Counted from the first letter of the stretch, positions 1-9,830 are shown. The stretch is 64,000 nucleotides of DNA from Dysgonomonas sp. BGC7 (GCF_001261735.1 NZ_CVRP01000001.1:62001-126000), one strand, 5' to 3'. Notes: a model not told the origin generated them from the letters alone. Numbers and translations are program-made.

Positions 1-3000
1 TTCGGCAGAAAATAGAATCTCGTGCATGCATGGTTTGCTAATATCTACGCTACTCGGTGTAGACGATGTGGTACCTGTTATTGTTATATCCAGTTGAGGG
101 CTAGTATTGCTTTTATCTACTAAATAGTATGCTTTATTATCTGTGATATCTAATTGTTCGTCATTGATATAAATTTTCACTTCTTCTATTACTGGTTTTA
201 TTGTGGCTGTTAGTCCTTTGAGTGATGGTTGCACAAGTTCATATCTATTGGCATCGGCTCCTGTCAGTTTAAATATTCCCTGAGCTATAACAGTTTTGTT
301 TTCTCCGGAGGTAGCATCTTCGAATCTTAATATCAGTTCAGAATCATCAATTTTTACATCATCGCTTGTGTTTACTCCTTCCAAAAGAGTATTTTCGATA
401 TCTAATTCAGCAAACAGGGATTCGTCAAATTCTTTATCTTTTACTTTTACTGTGGAGATGGTTAATTGGGGTATTACTTTTTTTTCGTAAAGGTTGAAAG
501 TTAATTTAGGAATAGTTCTTTCATCCACATTTATTCCATCTAATTTATACTCTCTAGGGGCAAATACAGATACATACTTACTTGAGTTTCCTGCACTGGC
601 ACTGCCTTTTATATTCAAAGATATTTTTTCTTTATTCTCAGCTAACTGACTCTGTATATATTTAGTTATATCAAATATGGCAACATTTTTCTCATTATAT
701 CCCGATACTTCTTTATTGTTTAAAAATCCGGGTGTAGATGCTATAATTTCGTCTGTGACAGTAGGCCTTGTGTTCCAGTTTATACCGGTTGCCTTAGAAT
801 CGTTCCAATCGGTATTTACAACAGGTCTTACATCCCAATTTGTTTTATTTGCTTCCGGCTGGCAGTTATATTGATATAATGACATATAGGTTTCAATTTC
901 GTATTTGCTTAAATCGGTATTCTTTAGCTCATCTAGTCCGAATAGTAAATAAATTTCTCTATGATAACCAGCCCCTCCGGTATTAACAAACATATCTGCA
1001 TCTTCTCCATACCTTACTGCTGCCCCTCCTCCATTTTTTACGTATGCATCCATAATCACCTTTGATTCTTTCGATTCTTTTAAGACTCGTTTGTCAAATC
1101 CTTTGATGATAATTTGGGGATGGAAAGCTTCGTTCGCATGTTCTTTGGTTGCAAAGTCGGCATCGATTGTACCTCCTGCTGTTCCATTGTGGATCATAAG
1201 TGATAACTCTTTTTCTCCCGATTTGTATCGTTCTATGGCATAATCAGTAATGTTTATATTAATCATATTTGCCGGATTGAAATCGTCTCCTAGTGTACCA
1301 TCGTATGCAAATGCTGCAATGCTACCGAGTATTTCTTCTTTAAAAGCAGGTTTGTTGTTCCATGTAACAGTACTCTCACTCCATTCTTCTGTGACAGGTT
1401 TCAGTACCCATGTTGTACTTGATATGCCGCTGTTAGTTCTTAAGAGATATAGCTTAATGCTGATTTGCAGGTCATATTTATTTAGATCATCTACCTTGTC
1501 TAAGCTTGCAAGGGGGATTTTGATAAATGCTTGTCTTCTCCATCCCGCATTCACATCATTTTTAATTGTCATACTGGTGTGACTTCCATAATTGGTATCT
1601 AGTGTTCCTGCAAGTTCATTGGCGAATGTGTCTTCTGTTGCCTCGGCACTATATTCGAAGATAGGTTGATCTGTTGGTTTTTCCGGCTGCTTGAAAGTAT
1701 AGTCTTCTGCATTTTTATTAAATAATACTTTGACAGATTTTCCTTTATACGCTCCGGAAGCAGTATTGTCTACCGTAACGGCTTTTAACCCTTTGGTTAT
1801 AGAAGGTATATCTATTCCAAAGTTTAGAACTTTTCCGGACTGAGCTACATCTGCTGTATGTATATCTGCTGTGCCCTTTTGCAGATCAATATTTTTGATC
1901 ATGATAGCACCGGGCTGGTCAGCCTTAAGTATTAATTCTTCATTTTTGAATGTTGCCGGCTTACGAAATATTATCTGCCATATTCCAAGAGATTTATGTC
2001 TTATTGCTTGTATTGACTCACTGTTTTCGACAATTTCAATATCTTTTAGTTTGGTATTGCAATATTGTTGTATGCTTGCAGCATCTTTCATATTGGGAAC
2101 TACAAAGTACAGGTATTCTGCATTTTTTGCTTTTTTACCGTGACTTAACCACAAGGCAAAGATGTCTTCTGATACTATATCGCTTGATTGGGAGTAATTT
2201 ATGTCACTCCATGCCCCGGATTTAGTACCTGTTTCTAACCTTATTTGCCCTCCTTTAGGGAAAATATACCCAATGTTATTATGTATTACCCATTGTACAT
2301 CATTGTCGTATTCTTTATTTACTCCAAGTCCATGTTTTTCCACAGCTCCAGACTTTGTGCCAACCAGGATTTCTCCTTTAAATAGACCTTGATTCACTGT
2401 TGTGATAAGTTCAAGATCGCCTAAGTCTGCGTGAGTAGCGTTGGATGTTAGTCCACTACCAAGACATACTATTTCTTCATCGAATAAGAACCATGCTTTG
2501 TCTGCTATAGTACTTATGCTAACTCTTTTTCCTTGTCTGTTATTTGTTGCCCAACTATCGCGCATAGTATACGCATAGGCTGAATAGAGGCTGTCTGTTA
2601 CACCTCCCACAAAGGATTGTGTTCCAGGAGTTGATGTTCCGGCTGCCATGCTTGACTGAGAGTTTGGTATATGCCCTCTAGGTAGCAAGGGGTTGGTTAC
2701 TCCCGGAAGTTTTGCCCAATCCCACACAGCATAAATATTACCATACTCCTCTCCATCTTGCAGGATAGAATTGCTTCCATCCGACATAAAATAAGTTTCA
2801 TAGCCTTCGTCATTTCCCCACTCGCTGCGATAGGTGCGAGATGATGCTGTACGTATCGTATACTGATATTCCGGCCGATTGTGTGAGATAAAATCGCCAA
2901 TATAATATAACTTACTAACCGGGTTTATACCCTCCGATGCGGGAGAAGTTCTTTCCAGATGTTTCGCAATGAGCTCATATTCGCTTTTGTGATTACTATC

Positions 3001-4032
3001 ACTGCTTGCAAGGCTTTTTGCCATGGCTGCATCACCCGGACGTAAGGTATATCCGGATCGGGTTACTCCTCTGCCTGTAAGCATATAAGGAAAAGATCGC
3101 CCTCTCATAGTGCCGAAATAGGTTTCTCTGGCAAACTGGCTAAAAGTCTCAAGTTTGTCTGTTGCTATCTGAAATTGTGTTTGATCGAAAAAATCAAGAA
3201 AGGCAACTGTAGTTTTCATTAGTTCTCCGCCATACGAAGCTATTTGTAACTGACTTCCATGCTGGAAATACGATCCATCATATTGAATTCCTTCACTGGA
3301 AGGTGATACGGGTTGTATGGGATCGAAGGCATATTTTGCAGCTAACTTTAGAGTATCTGAGTTTTGGCGGATCAAAGCTCTGTTTAACCAATGAAGAGCC
3401 ATGTCAGTCTTGTTTGGTCCTGCTTCGTTTGCCGGATTAGTTCTGGTTGTTGTCATAATTCTGTATAGTACAGAGTTTACCAGACTTTGATTTACCTTTC
3501 TCTCGCTTCCATATTCGAGATACAGTAAAGCGACAGTCATTGGCTTTGGAACACCGATGCTTTGTTGCCACCAATTGGTACTAGTTACATTTGCTTCGTG
3601 CCAGAAAGATAAAAGCTTTTCGAATTTGTCAAACAAAGCAGAATCTTTATAATACTTGCTGCCTTCTCGAGTGTATGCATCAGCCATAGCTCGCAAACGA
3701 GTAATATGTGTTGTTAAAGGCCACGAAGCTTGAGATCTGGATGTATAGTCTAAATCGGAAAAATAAGATCCTGTAACACTTCTGTTATAATAAGTTCCCA
3801 AATAATAAGTTCCCTCTGTATAGAGTAAGAGTAAGTTATCCACTTCTTTGTCTAAGCTTTGTAGTGATGTTGTTTCTTTATTATACTTGATAACTCTTTC
3901 TGCTATTATCTCAAAGTCATTTTTCTGCGCATAAAGTAAATTGTTAGATAATAATACAACAGAAATGAGTAAGCACAATCGGCCTATTTTGCTCAATGAT
4001 AAAAAGGCATTACTGTAATAGTGGTTTTTCAT
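1..4032 (-). CDS. Polysaccharide lyase family 8 enzyme with DNRLRE and YDG-like domains (3' end outside window)
   Basis: The frame is open from an ATG at 4032 to the left window edge (1344 codons, stop not reached). Residues 1-35 form a signal peptide ending LLYA|Q, so the enzyme is exported. The N-terminal part matches the PL8 chondroitin AC/hyaluronate/xanthan lyase fold: NWWQQSIG near residue 153, His258 and Tyr267 in a QHG...ASYGG stretch, and Arg321/Arg325 in GRGVTR. The His-to-Tyr spacing of 9 and the Tyr-to-Arg spacings match the catalytic set of chondroitinase AC. A VWDWAKLPG segment marks the central beta-sandwich. Two DNRLRE-type beta modules follow (about 795-976 and 990-1180), then a YDG-like domain (about 1195-1280). 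More sequence lies beyond the edge, perhaps a sorting tail. The substrate (glycosaminoglycan or another uronic polysaccharide) cannot be told from sequence. No SusC/SusD genes are in view. Confidence 0.85.
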   Translation of the reverse strand, partial: MKNHYYSNAFLSLSKIGRLCLLISVVLLSNNLLYAQKNDFEIIAERVIKYNKETTSLQSLDKEVDNLLLLYTEGTYYLGTYYNRSVTGSYFSDLDYTSRSQASWPLTTHITRLRAMADAYTREGSKYYKDSALFDKFEKLLSFWHEANVTSTNWWQQSIGVPKPMTVALLYLEYGSERKVNQSLVNSVLYRIMTTTRTNPANEAGPNKTDMALHWLNRALIRQNSDTLKLAAKYAFDPIQPVSPSSEGIQYDGSYFQHGSQLQIASYGGELMKTTVAFLDFFDQTQFQIATDKLETFSQFARETYFGTMRGRSFPYMLTGRGVTRSGYTLRPGDAAMAKSLASSDSNHKSEYELIAKHLERTSPASEGINPVSKLYYIGDFISHNRPEYQYTIRTASSRTYRSEWGNDEGYETYFMSDGSNSILQDGEEYGNIYAVWDWAKLPGVTNPLLPRGHIPNSQSSMAAGTSTPGTQSFVGGVTDSLYSAYAYTMRDSWATNNRQGKRVSISTIADKAWFLFDEEIVCLGSGLTSNATHADLGDLELITTVNQGLFKGEILVGTKSGAVEKHGLGVNKEYDNDVQWVIHNNIGYIFPKGGQIRLETGTKSGAWSDINYSQSSDIVSEDIFALWLSHGKKAKNAEYLYFVVPNMKDAASIQQYCNTKLKDIEIVENSESIQAIRHKSLGIWQIIFRKPATFKNEELILKADQPGAIMIKNIDLQKGTADIHTADVAQSGKVLNFGIDIPSITKGLKAVTVDNTASGAYKGKSVKVLFNKNAEDYTFKQPEKPTDQPIFEYSAEATEDTFANELAGTLDTNYGSHTSMTIKNDVNAGWRRQAFIKIPLASLDKVDDLNKYDLQISIKLYLLRTNSGISSTTWVLKPVTEEWSESTVTWNNKPAFKEEILGSIAAFAYDGTLGDDFNPANMININITDYAIERYKSGEKELSLMIHNGTAGGTIDADFATKEHANEAFHPQIIIKGFDKRVLKESKESKVIMDAYVKNGGGAAVRYGEDADMFVNTGGAGYHREIYLLFGLDELKNTDLSKYEIETYMSLYQYNCQPEANKTNWDVRPVVNTDWNDSKATGINWNTRPTVTDEIIASTPGFLNNKEVSGYNEKNVAIFDITKYIQSQLAENKEKISLNIKGSASAGNSSKYVSVFAPREYKLDGINVDERTIPKLTFNLYEKKVIPQLTISTVKVKDKEFDESLFAELDIENTLLEGVNTSDDVKIDDSELILRFEDATSGENKTVIAQGIFKLTGADANRYELVQPSLKGLTATIKPVIEEVKIYINDEQLDITDNKAYYLVDKSNTSPQLDITITGTTSSTPSSVDISKPCMHEILFSAE

Positions 4033-4126
4033 ATAATATATAAGTTAAAGATTAACAGTTAACAATATACTTGTTGTTATTCTATTGATTCAAGGTGTGT
4101 TTGGAAAAGTGTTAATCCGATTAATG

Positions 4127-4134
4127 CAAACATA
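4127..4134 (-). promoter_or_regulatory. Putative -7 promoter element for the PL8 lyase gene
   Basis: On the minus strand this reads TATGTTTG, a match to the Bacteroidota -7 consensus TAnnTTTG, about 95 bases before the lyase ATG. No clear -33 TTTG is seen at the usual spacing. Confidence 0.4.
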
Positions 4135-4248
4135 AAATGATTAAAATGAATAGGTTTACTTATTTTGTTATTTTATTTACTTTTTTTAGTAATCCTGAAA
4201 AATTCGAGGCTATAGCTTTTTTAGTTGTTTTTATATATCAGCGAATAA

Positions 4249-4280
4249 TAAAGCCCGATACTTTTAGGTATCGGGCTTTA
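4249..4280 (-). terminator. Intrinsic terminator after the PPK2 gene
   Basis: A perfect 12-bp inverted repeat (TAAAGCCCGATA and its complement) with an 8-base loop lies about 20 bases past the PPK2 stop. It separates the bactofilin-to-PPK2 run from the lyase gene. Confidence 0.75.
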
Positions 4281-4299
4281 ATTTGTATGGGATTATATT

Positions 4300-5256
4300 C
4301 TATTTTTTCTCTACGTATTTGCTTCTTATAGTTTTTATTTTTGTCGTTTTACCTCTTTGAGTAACAGGGGGTACTTGTTTAATATCCAGAGCTTTTTTGG
4401 CTTCTTCTATTTTTTGTTTTGCCTCGTCGGATAGGATAGGGTAGTGAAGGTCTAGTGTTTCCATTTTTTTGCAAATTATCTCTCCTACTGCATATCGCAT
4501 AAACCATTTATTGTCGGCAGGTATTACGTGCCATGGGGCTTCATCAGTCGATGTTTGTGTGAGCATATCCGAATATGCTTTCATATAGTCGTCCCAATAT
4601 TCTCTTTCTTTGATATCTGCGGCAGAAAATTTCCAGTTTTTCGATTCATCTTCCAATCTTGCTAAAAATCGTCTCTTTTGTTCGTCTTTCGAAACGTTCA
4701 GGAAAAATTTGAGAATAATTGTTCCGTTTTCGGTGAGATGTTTTTCCATATCATTTATCTGTCTGTAGCGAGCTTTCCAAAACTTGTCGTCGATATCATC
4801 TACCTTGTTTATGTGTGGTAGTTTTCCATTCAGAACAATTGCCGGATGTACTTTTGCTACCAATACGTCTTCGTAATGCGACCGATTGAATATACCAATG
4901 CGACCTCGTTCGGGTAGCGATTTATAGATTCTCCACAGGTAATCATGATCCAGTTCCTCTGCTGAAGGTTGCTTGAATGAATATACCTGACAACCCTGAG
5001 GGTTGATGCCCGACATAACGTGCTTAACAGTTCCATCTTTACCGGCAGCATCCATTGCTTGAAATATTATAAGTATAGAGTAGCGGTCTTGGGCATATAA
5101 TTTGTCTTGGAGCAAAGCTAGTCTTTCTGTATTTTCCTCTAATAGTTTCTTTGCTTCTTTTTTATTAAGTTCGGCCACATAATAGGATTCAAAATCAGAG
5201 ACTTTATGTTTTTCACCCGGCTTTGCTATAATTTTGTTCAAAACGTCTTTTTTCAT
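4300..5256 (-). CDS. Polyphosphate kinase 2 family protein (PPK2)
   Basis: The 318-residue protein carries the PPK2 fold: a Walker A loop AMDAAGKDGT at about 67-76, and a Walker B-like segment GRIGIFNRSHYEDVL at about 118-132, followed by the basic lid region. PPK2 enzymes move phosphate between polyphosphate and nucleoside mono- or diphosphates in the cytoplasm. The length and the single kinase domain fit the short class that often phosphorylates NMP or NDP from polyphosphate; the exact nucleotide preference is not decided by sequence. It is the last gene of the minus-strand run, 32 bases after a small membrane protein gene, and is followed by a strong terminator. Confidence 0.92.
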   Translation of the reverse strand: MKKDVLNKIIAKPGEKHKVSDFESYYVAELNKKEAKKLLEENTERLALLQDKLYAQDRYSILIIFQAMDAAGKDGTVKHVMSGINPQGCQVYSFKQPSAEELDHDYLWRIYKSLPERGRIGIFNRSHYEDVLVAKVHPAIVLNGKLPHINKVDDIDDKFWKARYRQINDMEKHLTENGTIILKFFLNVSKDEQKRRFLARLEDESKNWKFSAADIKEREYWDDYMKAYSDMLTQTSTDEAPWHVIPADNKWFMRYAVGEIICKKMETLDLHYPILSDEAKQKIEEAKKALDIKQVPPVTQRGKTTKIKTIRSKYVEKK

Positions 5257-5288
5257 AATGAGTTGTGTGTTCTATGTGTTCTAATTGA

Positions 5289-5570
5289 TTATAACGTTGT
5301 ATATATTTTAATAAACATGCAAAGGATATAAAGAGTTCCGTTTATAACTAATAAATATATAACTTTTATCTTTCTCATTATGGTAAGAAGGCTAAGTGCT
5401 ATTCCTATTATACCACAGATGCTTTCGGTAATTAAAATCCAGGTTGGGTACTGAAACATATATAGGATGCCCCTCCAGAGAAAAATTCTGTCTAAAGAAT
5501 TATATAACCAAAAGGAGTTGAGAATAATTAATATTATCCCAACTCCCATATTGTATTTTGTTGATCTCAT
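5289..5570 (-). CDS. Small hypothetical membrane protein
   Basis: A 93-residue protein with an ATG start and three or four hydrophobic segments (about 8-25, 42-64 and 70-90), rich in Ile, Leu and Tyr. I do not recognise a family. It lies 28 bases after the carbonic anhydrase gene and 32 before PPK2 in the same direction, so it is probably co-transcribed. Its regular membrane-helix pattern and fit into the operon support a real gene rather than a chance frame. Confidence 0.6.
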   Translation of the reverse strand: MRSTKYNMGVGIILIILNSFWLYNSLDRIFLWRGILYMFQYPTWILITESICGIIGIALSLLTIMRKIKVIYLLVINGTLYILCMFIKIYTTL

Positions 5571-5598
5571 ATTTTACTGAGACTTACTTTTCACTATT

Positions 5599-6117
5599 CT
5601 ACTCCTCCTTAAACCAGCCAGAGTACATAAGATAATTCTTTGCGATTTTCTGATTCATCTCTTTGGCCTGATCTGCATCTACCTTTTTTACGAATTTGGC
5701 CGGAACACCTGCGTATATACTGCCAGGCTCTACCTGAGTGCCACTGAGTATAACAGAGCCTGCTGCAACTATGGCTCCTTCTCCTATTACTGCATGGTCT
5801 AGCACAATGGCTCCCATACCTATAAGTGCTCCATTCTCTATTTTTGCGCCATGTATAACTACATTGTGACCAATAGAGACATCATCACCAATTTCTACTA
5901 CCGATTTTTGATACAATGTATGCAATACGCTTCCGTCCTGAATATTTACACGGTTGCCTATGCGTATCGAATTAACATCGCCTCTCAATACGGCATTGAA
6001 CCAGATGCTACAGTCTTTGCCTATTACCACGTCTCCTATTACAGTAGCATTTTCTGCCAGATAGGTGTTTTCTCCTATTTCGGGAACAAATCCCCTTACT
6101 TCTTTAATTAGTGCCAT
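5599..6117 (-). CDS. Gamma-carbonic anhydrase family protein (left-handed beta-helix)
   Basis: The 172-residue protein is built of hexapeptide repeats ([IV]GxxxxI style) forming a left-handed beta-helix. Three histidines in the usual zinc places are visible: His66 (VLHT), His84 (IGHNV) and His89 (VIHG). These match the YrdA/PaaY/CaiE-like branch of gamma-class carbonic anhydrases, which form trimers with zinc at subunit interfaces. Many such homologues have weak or no measured CO2 hydration activity, so the role is uncertain. The ATG at 6117 overlaps the end of the upstream thioredoxin-fold gene by 14 bases, indicating translational coupling. Confidence 0.88.
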   Translation of the reverse strand: MALIKEVRGFVPEIGENTYLAENATVIGDVVIGKDCSIWFNAVLRGDVNSIRIGNRVNIQDGSVLHTLYQKSVVEIGDDVSIGHNVVIHGAKIENGALIGMGAIVLDHAVIGEGAIVAAGSVILSGTQVEPGSIYAGVPAKFVKKVDADQAKEMNQKIAKNYLMYSGWFKEE

Positions 6118-7522
6118 TTTTATCTTTTGTATAATAGTCGAGAAGCTTTAACATATTCTGCTCGTCTATCTTTCTTGCTATAATAATTTTATCTTTGTTT
6201 AAAATGTAACTTGAGGGTATTCCGGTAGTGTCAAAAGACATCCAGTATTGAGATTTATATTCCATGTCTGCACAATTTATCCAGTCGGATAGGTTATTTT
6301 CTTTAACAAATGTCTCCCACAATTGTTTGTTCGATCCTATGTTTATTGCAATTACCTCCACTCCTTTGTCTTTATACTCTTTGTATAGCCCATTGTGCAA
6401 TTTAGGAGTCTCTGTTTTGCAATGTCCGCAATCAGGATCATAAAAGTACAAGATTGTATAATCGGCAGCAATATCGTTAGTGTTAATTTTATCTCCGTTT
6501 ATAGATTCAAGAGCGAGATTCTGAGCTTTCATGCCTATACGGTTATTTTTCATTATTTCGTACATGCTTCTTAGTTCCGAATACTGAGTTTGATCTATCC
6601 AATCTATATTTTTGTCTAAAATATAGTCTTCGAAGAGTTTTGCCCAAATGTTTTCATCACCCATTACTTTACTCGCTATCGACTCGTTTGTAAATTTTGA
6701 CAACATTTCTTTGAAGCATTGGTCATTGTTTTGAGTTTTTCCTATCAGCTGACTGGCAGCGGCGGCAATAGAGTCGGGTGTTTGTACTACCCATTGACGC
6801 ATATAGTTCTCTAGATAACTGGAGAAGAAGTTTGTTCTCCAAAATCGGGGATCTGTCAGGCTTATATTGTCGAAATAATGCTCTTTTGCATAAGAATTGT
6901 TCTCGTTCATTTCCTGCGCACTTTTAGGTTCGGGATATGGCAGGGTAATAGGCTCCAGCCCTTTTAAAAACAAGCTGCTCCAACTGTCTTTATTTAATGT
7001 TAGAGAGGTTGATACAAAAGTTTTTTTCTTCTGTTCCAGCTCGTCTACTTTTTTCTTTAATTTAGATAACTGCTGTTCAGTAGTTTTAGCATCCTCAATT
7101 TTATCCTTTAATCGATCTGCTTCCTGTACTATATTTAAATATTCTAAAAGAGTTTTTGTGTCTTCACAACCTGTAATTCTACTTTTTCGAAAATCTTTTT
7201 CGTTTATATAAAAATAGATGTTACCCTGTTCTTTATTTAATAACAGATCAATGTAAAAATTAGGCTTTATGTGTAAAAAGTATTGTCCGGAAGGATATTT
7301 ACTTGGCTGCGAAAATATTCCTTTTCCTTCATCTGAAAGCGTAATAGAATCGACAGCATAAGTGTTTTCTTTCCAATATTGCCCCAGATATATTTTTTTG
7401 TCTTTTTGTGTTGGAATTTCAACTTCGAGATAAAATCCATTCTCTGTATTGTTTGTATTATTTTGAGCCTCCATCTTAGAAAAGAAGAGGAGGCTCAAAA
7501 TTATCAGAATATTATATTTCAT
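6104..7522 (-). CDS. Exported thioredoxin-fold protein (TlpA-like, DUF4369/DUF5106 type)
   Basis: The 472-residue protein starts with a signal peptide (about residues 1-19, ending MEAQN). The N-terminal part resembles the DUF4369 beta domain of Bacteroidota TlpA-like proteins. A helical middle region with a Lys/Glu-rich coiled-coil stretch at about 150-170 follows, then a thioredoxin domain with a CGHC redox motif at 365-368 and the cis-proline segment GIPS near 436. Such proteins act in the periplasm or at the outer membrane as thiol-disulfide reductases or redox chaperones. It overlaps pepP by 11 bases upstream and the carbonic anhydrase gene by 14 bases downstream, so the three are one transcription unit. 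No lipobox is visible. Confidence 0.82.
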   Translation of the reverse strand: MKYNILIILSLLFFSKMEAQNNTNNTENGFYLEVEIPTQKDKKIYLGQYWKENTYAVDSITLSDEGKGIFSQPSKYPSGQYFLHIKPNFYIDLLLNKEQGNIYFYINEKDFRKSRITGCEDTKTLLEYLNIVQEADRLKDKIEDAKTTEQQLSKLKKKVDELEQKKKTFVSTSLTLNKDSWSSLFLKGLEPITLPYPEPKSAQEMNENNSYAKEHYFDNISLTDPRFWRTNFFSSYLENYMRQWVVQTPDSIAAAASQLIGKTQNNDQCFKEMLSKFTNESIASKVMGDENIWAKLFEDYILDKNIDWIDQTQYSELRSMYEIMKNNRIGMKAQNLALESINGDKINTNDIAADYTILYFYDPDCGHCKTETPKLHNGLYKEYKDKGVEVIAINIGSNKQLWETFVKENNLSDWINCADMEYKSQYWMSFDTTGIPSSYILNKDKIIIARKIDEQNMLKLLDYYTKDKNGTN

Positions 7523-9290
7523 TCGTTTTTTCTTTTAACCATTGTTTTTCCTCTTCATTCAAGAGTGAAGCAAGCCGGTCGTATACAAATTTGTGGTATT
7601 CGTTAAACCATGTGATTTCTTTATCGGTAAGCATTTCTTTCACAATAGGTGTAGTATCTATTGGACATAGCGTTAATGTTTTGAATGAGTAGAAATCACC
7701 GAATTCTGTAGTGGTCTCATGTTGCGTTACTATTAGGTTTTCTATACGGATTCCATATTTTCCTGCTCTGTACAATCCCGGTTCGTTAGATGTGACCATG
7801 CCTATTTGCAAAGTGGTTGGATTTTCGTTCATCCTAATGTTTTGAGGTCCTTCGTGTACATTTAAGAAATGGCCTATTCCGTGTCCGGTTCCGTGCAAGT
7901 AGTTGAGTCCGTTATCCCAAAGGGCTTTTCGAGCCAAAATGTCGATCTGGCTGCCACGTGTCCCTTGCGGATATATTGCTGTTGCTATATTGATATGTCC
8001 TTTCAGAACCATTGTATAGTCTTTTTTCATCTGATCGGTAAGAGGTCCTACGGCTACAGTACGAGTTATATCTGTAGTGCCATCGAAATATTGAGCACCC
8101 GAATCAACCAATAAGAAGCCTTCTGCTTTTACAGCAAGCGAACTTTCCGGCGATACATGATAGTGTACAATGGCTCCATTAGGCCCATAGCCTGATATAG
8201 TATCAAAGCTTTCTCCTACAAAGTTTTGCTGTTGGCTTCTGTATTCTACCAGTTTTTTAGGAATATCAATCTCTGTTACATTGCCTTCGGCTACAGCTTT
8301 CTCTAGCCACATCAGGAACTTAACAAGAGCTACACCGTCACGTTGCATAGCGTTGCTGAATCCTTGTATTTCAACTTCATTCTTGATGCTCTTCATCAGA
8401 TCGGCCGGAGATGGAATGTCTATAATTCTATTTCCCGATGGAATTGTGTTGTAAAGTCTGAAAGTGACTTTGTTACCATCGAGACAAACGGCTGTGTCTA
8501 TTTTAGATACATAGTCGAATACCTTACCGTATTCAGCTATGACAACACCCTCCGATTTCAGATAGTCCACTATCTCTTTAGTTAGCTTTTGCGAATCTAT
8601 AAAAAGCACGGTTTCCTTGCGTGAAACGTATGCGTAACTAACAGCTACAGGGTTGCATTTTACGTCGTTTCCTCTTATGTTGAATATCCAGGCAATGGTG
8701 TCGAGTGAAGCAACCAGTAACGATTTTGCTCCTTGTTTCTCAACGCTATCGCATATGCGTGCTATTTTACTGCTTGCAGATTCTCCTGTATATTTCTCGG
8801 GCAATACGAATATCGGATTCTTAGGGATTTCAGGTCTGTCTTGCCATATCGCGTTAAAAGGATCGTAGTCGCTTATTACATGAAGATTTTTGATATTCAA
8901 TTTATGAATAAGGCTGAAAGCTTCTTTGGCAGCATAAACATTACCGTCTATTCCAACGTTTTCGCCTTCGCCCAGCTGTGTCGTTAGCCATTCTTCGATA
9001 GAAGGCGTCTGAGGAAGTCCTTCTTTGAATAGCTCTATTTCTGTTCCACCTAGTTCGCTTGTTGCTTGTAGAAAATAGCGGGAGTCAGTCCATAAGCCGG
9101 ATTTTTCCCGTGTAACAACTATTGTTCCTGCCGATCCTGTAAAGCCACTTATCCACTCTCTCGATGCCCAATGGGATGCAGGGTACTCGCTCAGATGGGA
9201 ATCTGTACTGGGGATAATAAAAGCATGGAGCCCTTTTTCTTCCATAAACCGGCGTAGTTCACCGATTCTTTTATTTATTTTATTACTCAT
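7512..9290 (-). CDS. Xaa-Pro aminopeptidase (M24B, three-domain APP type)
   Basis: At 592 residues this has the length of the eukaryotic-like aminopeptidase P with two creatinase-type N-terminal domains and a C-terminal pita-bread M24 domain. The metal ligands are visible: Asp in VDSGAQ and in DGTTDITR (about 396-407), His in GTGHGIGHF (about 473), Glu in NEPG (about 498) and Glu in IRIENL (about 515). The enzyme removes an N-terminal residue that precedes proline and is normally cytoplasmic; no signal peptide is seen. It lies 23 bases after the bactofilin gene and overlaps the thioredoxin-fold gene. Confidence 0.95.
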   Translation of the reverse strand: MSNKINKRIGELRRFMEEKGLHAFIIPSTDSHLSEYPASHWASREWISGFTGSAGTIVVTREKSGLWTDSRYFLQATSELGGTEIELFKEGLPQTPSIEEWLTTQLGEGENVGIDGNVYAAKEAFSLIHKLNIKNLHVISDYDPFNAIWQDRPEIPKNPIFVLPEKYTGESASSKIARICDSVEKQGAKSLLVASLDTIAWIFNIRGNDVKCNPVAVSYAYVSRKETVLFIDSQKLTKEIVDYLKSEGVVIAEYGKVFDYVSKIDTAVCLDGNKVTFRLYNTIPSGNRIIDIPSPADLMKSIKNEVEIQGFSNAMQRDGVALVKFLMWLEKAVAEGNVTEIDIPKKLVEYRSQQQNFVGESFDTISGYGPNGAIVHYHVSPESSLAVKAEGFLLVDSGAQYFDGTTDITRTVAVGPLTDQMKKDYTMVLKGHINIATAIYPQGTRGSQIDILARKALWDNGLNYLHGTGHGIGHFLNVHEGPQNIRMNENPTTLQIGMVTSNEPGLYRAGKYGIRIENLIVTQHETTTEFGDFYSFKTLTLCPIDTTPIVKEMLTDKEITWFNEYHKFVYDRLASLLNEEEKQWLKEKTNEI

Positions 9291-9313
9291 ACCTAAAATA
9301 TTTTATGGTGTGT

Positions 9314-9670
9314 TTATTCTTCTCTATACATTGAGCATGTTCCTTCTATCTTAGCTCCGGGTTCGATCTCTAATGTCTGGGATATTATGTTTCCTGTGAA
9401 TAAGGCAGAGGCTCTTAGTACAACACTTCCCGGACAATTAATGTTGCCATCCAAACGTCCCAGTATTTCTATATTTGTACACTTTATGTCTCCTGATACA
9501 ACGCCGCTGGTACCGATTACGATCTTCCCTTTACAAGTAATATTTCCGATGGTTGTACCATCTATCCTGAAATCTTCTTCGGCGCAAATATCTCCGGTGA
9601 TTTGAGTGCCTGTAGCAAGGATATTGTGAGTGCTAGCAGTTATTGATATAACTTCTTTGATTTTTGCCAT
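9314..9670 (-). CDS. Bactofilin
   Basis: The 118-residue protein is a bactofilin: short polar ends around a core of repeated beta-helix turns. The segment GTQITGDICAEEDFRIDG is the usual opening of the family, and later turns read ...GDIKCTNIEILGRLDGNI... Bactofilins polymerise without nucleotides into cytoskeletal filaments near the membrane and help shape the cell or place envelope enzymes. Here it is the first gene of the minus-strand run that goes on to pepP. No peptidase M23 partner (a frequent neighbour of bactofilins) is next to it. Confidence 0.9.
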   Translation of the reverse strand: MAKIKEVISITASTHNILATGTQITGDICAEEDFRIDGTTIGNITCKGKIVIGTSGVVSGDIKCTNIEILGRLDGNINCPGSVVLRASALFTGNIISQTLEIEPGAKIEGTCSMYREE

Positions 9671-9696
9671 GTTTAATATAAGTGTCTTTTGAAAAA

Positions 9697-9704
9697 CAAA
9701 CTTA
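9697..9704 (-). promoter_or_regulatory. Putative -7 promoter element for the bactofilin operon
   Basis: Minus-strand TAAGTTTG matches TAnnTTTG and lies 27 bases before the bactofilin ATG. Confidence 0.5.
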
Positions 9705-9822
9705 GTTAAAAATCATCAGAACTCTTCTTCTGGAATATATAAAATTCGTTATTCTTTATTAGTTTGTGAACCTTTTGTGTTTGTGTATTATCTTTTTATG
9801 AAAAGATTGGGGCATCTTTTGT

Positions 9823-9830
9823 TATCTTTG
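9823..9830 (+). promoter_or_regulatory. Putative -7 promoter element for folB
   Basis: TATCTTTG matches the -7 consensus and sits 18 bases before the ATG at 9849. It rules out the longer frame starting at 9777, which would put the promoter inside the coding region. Confidence 0.6.
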
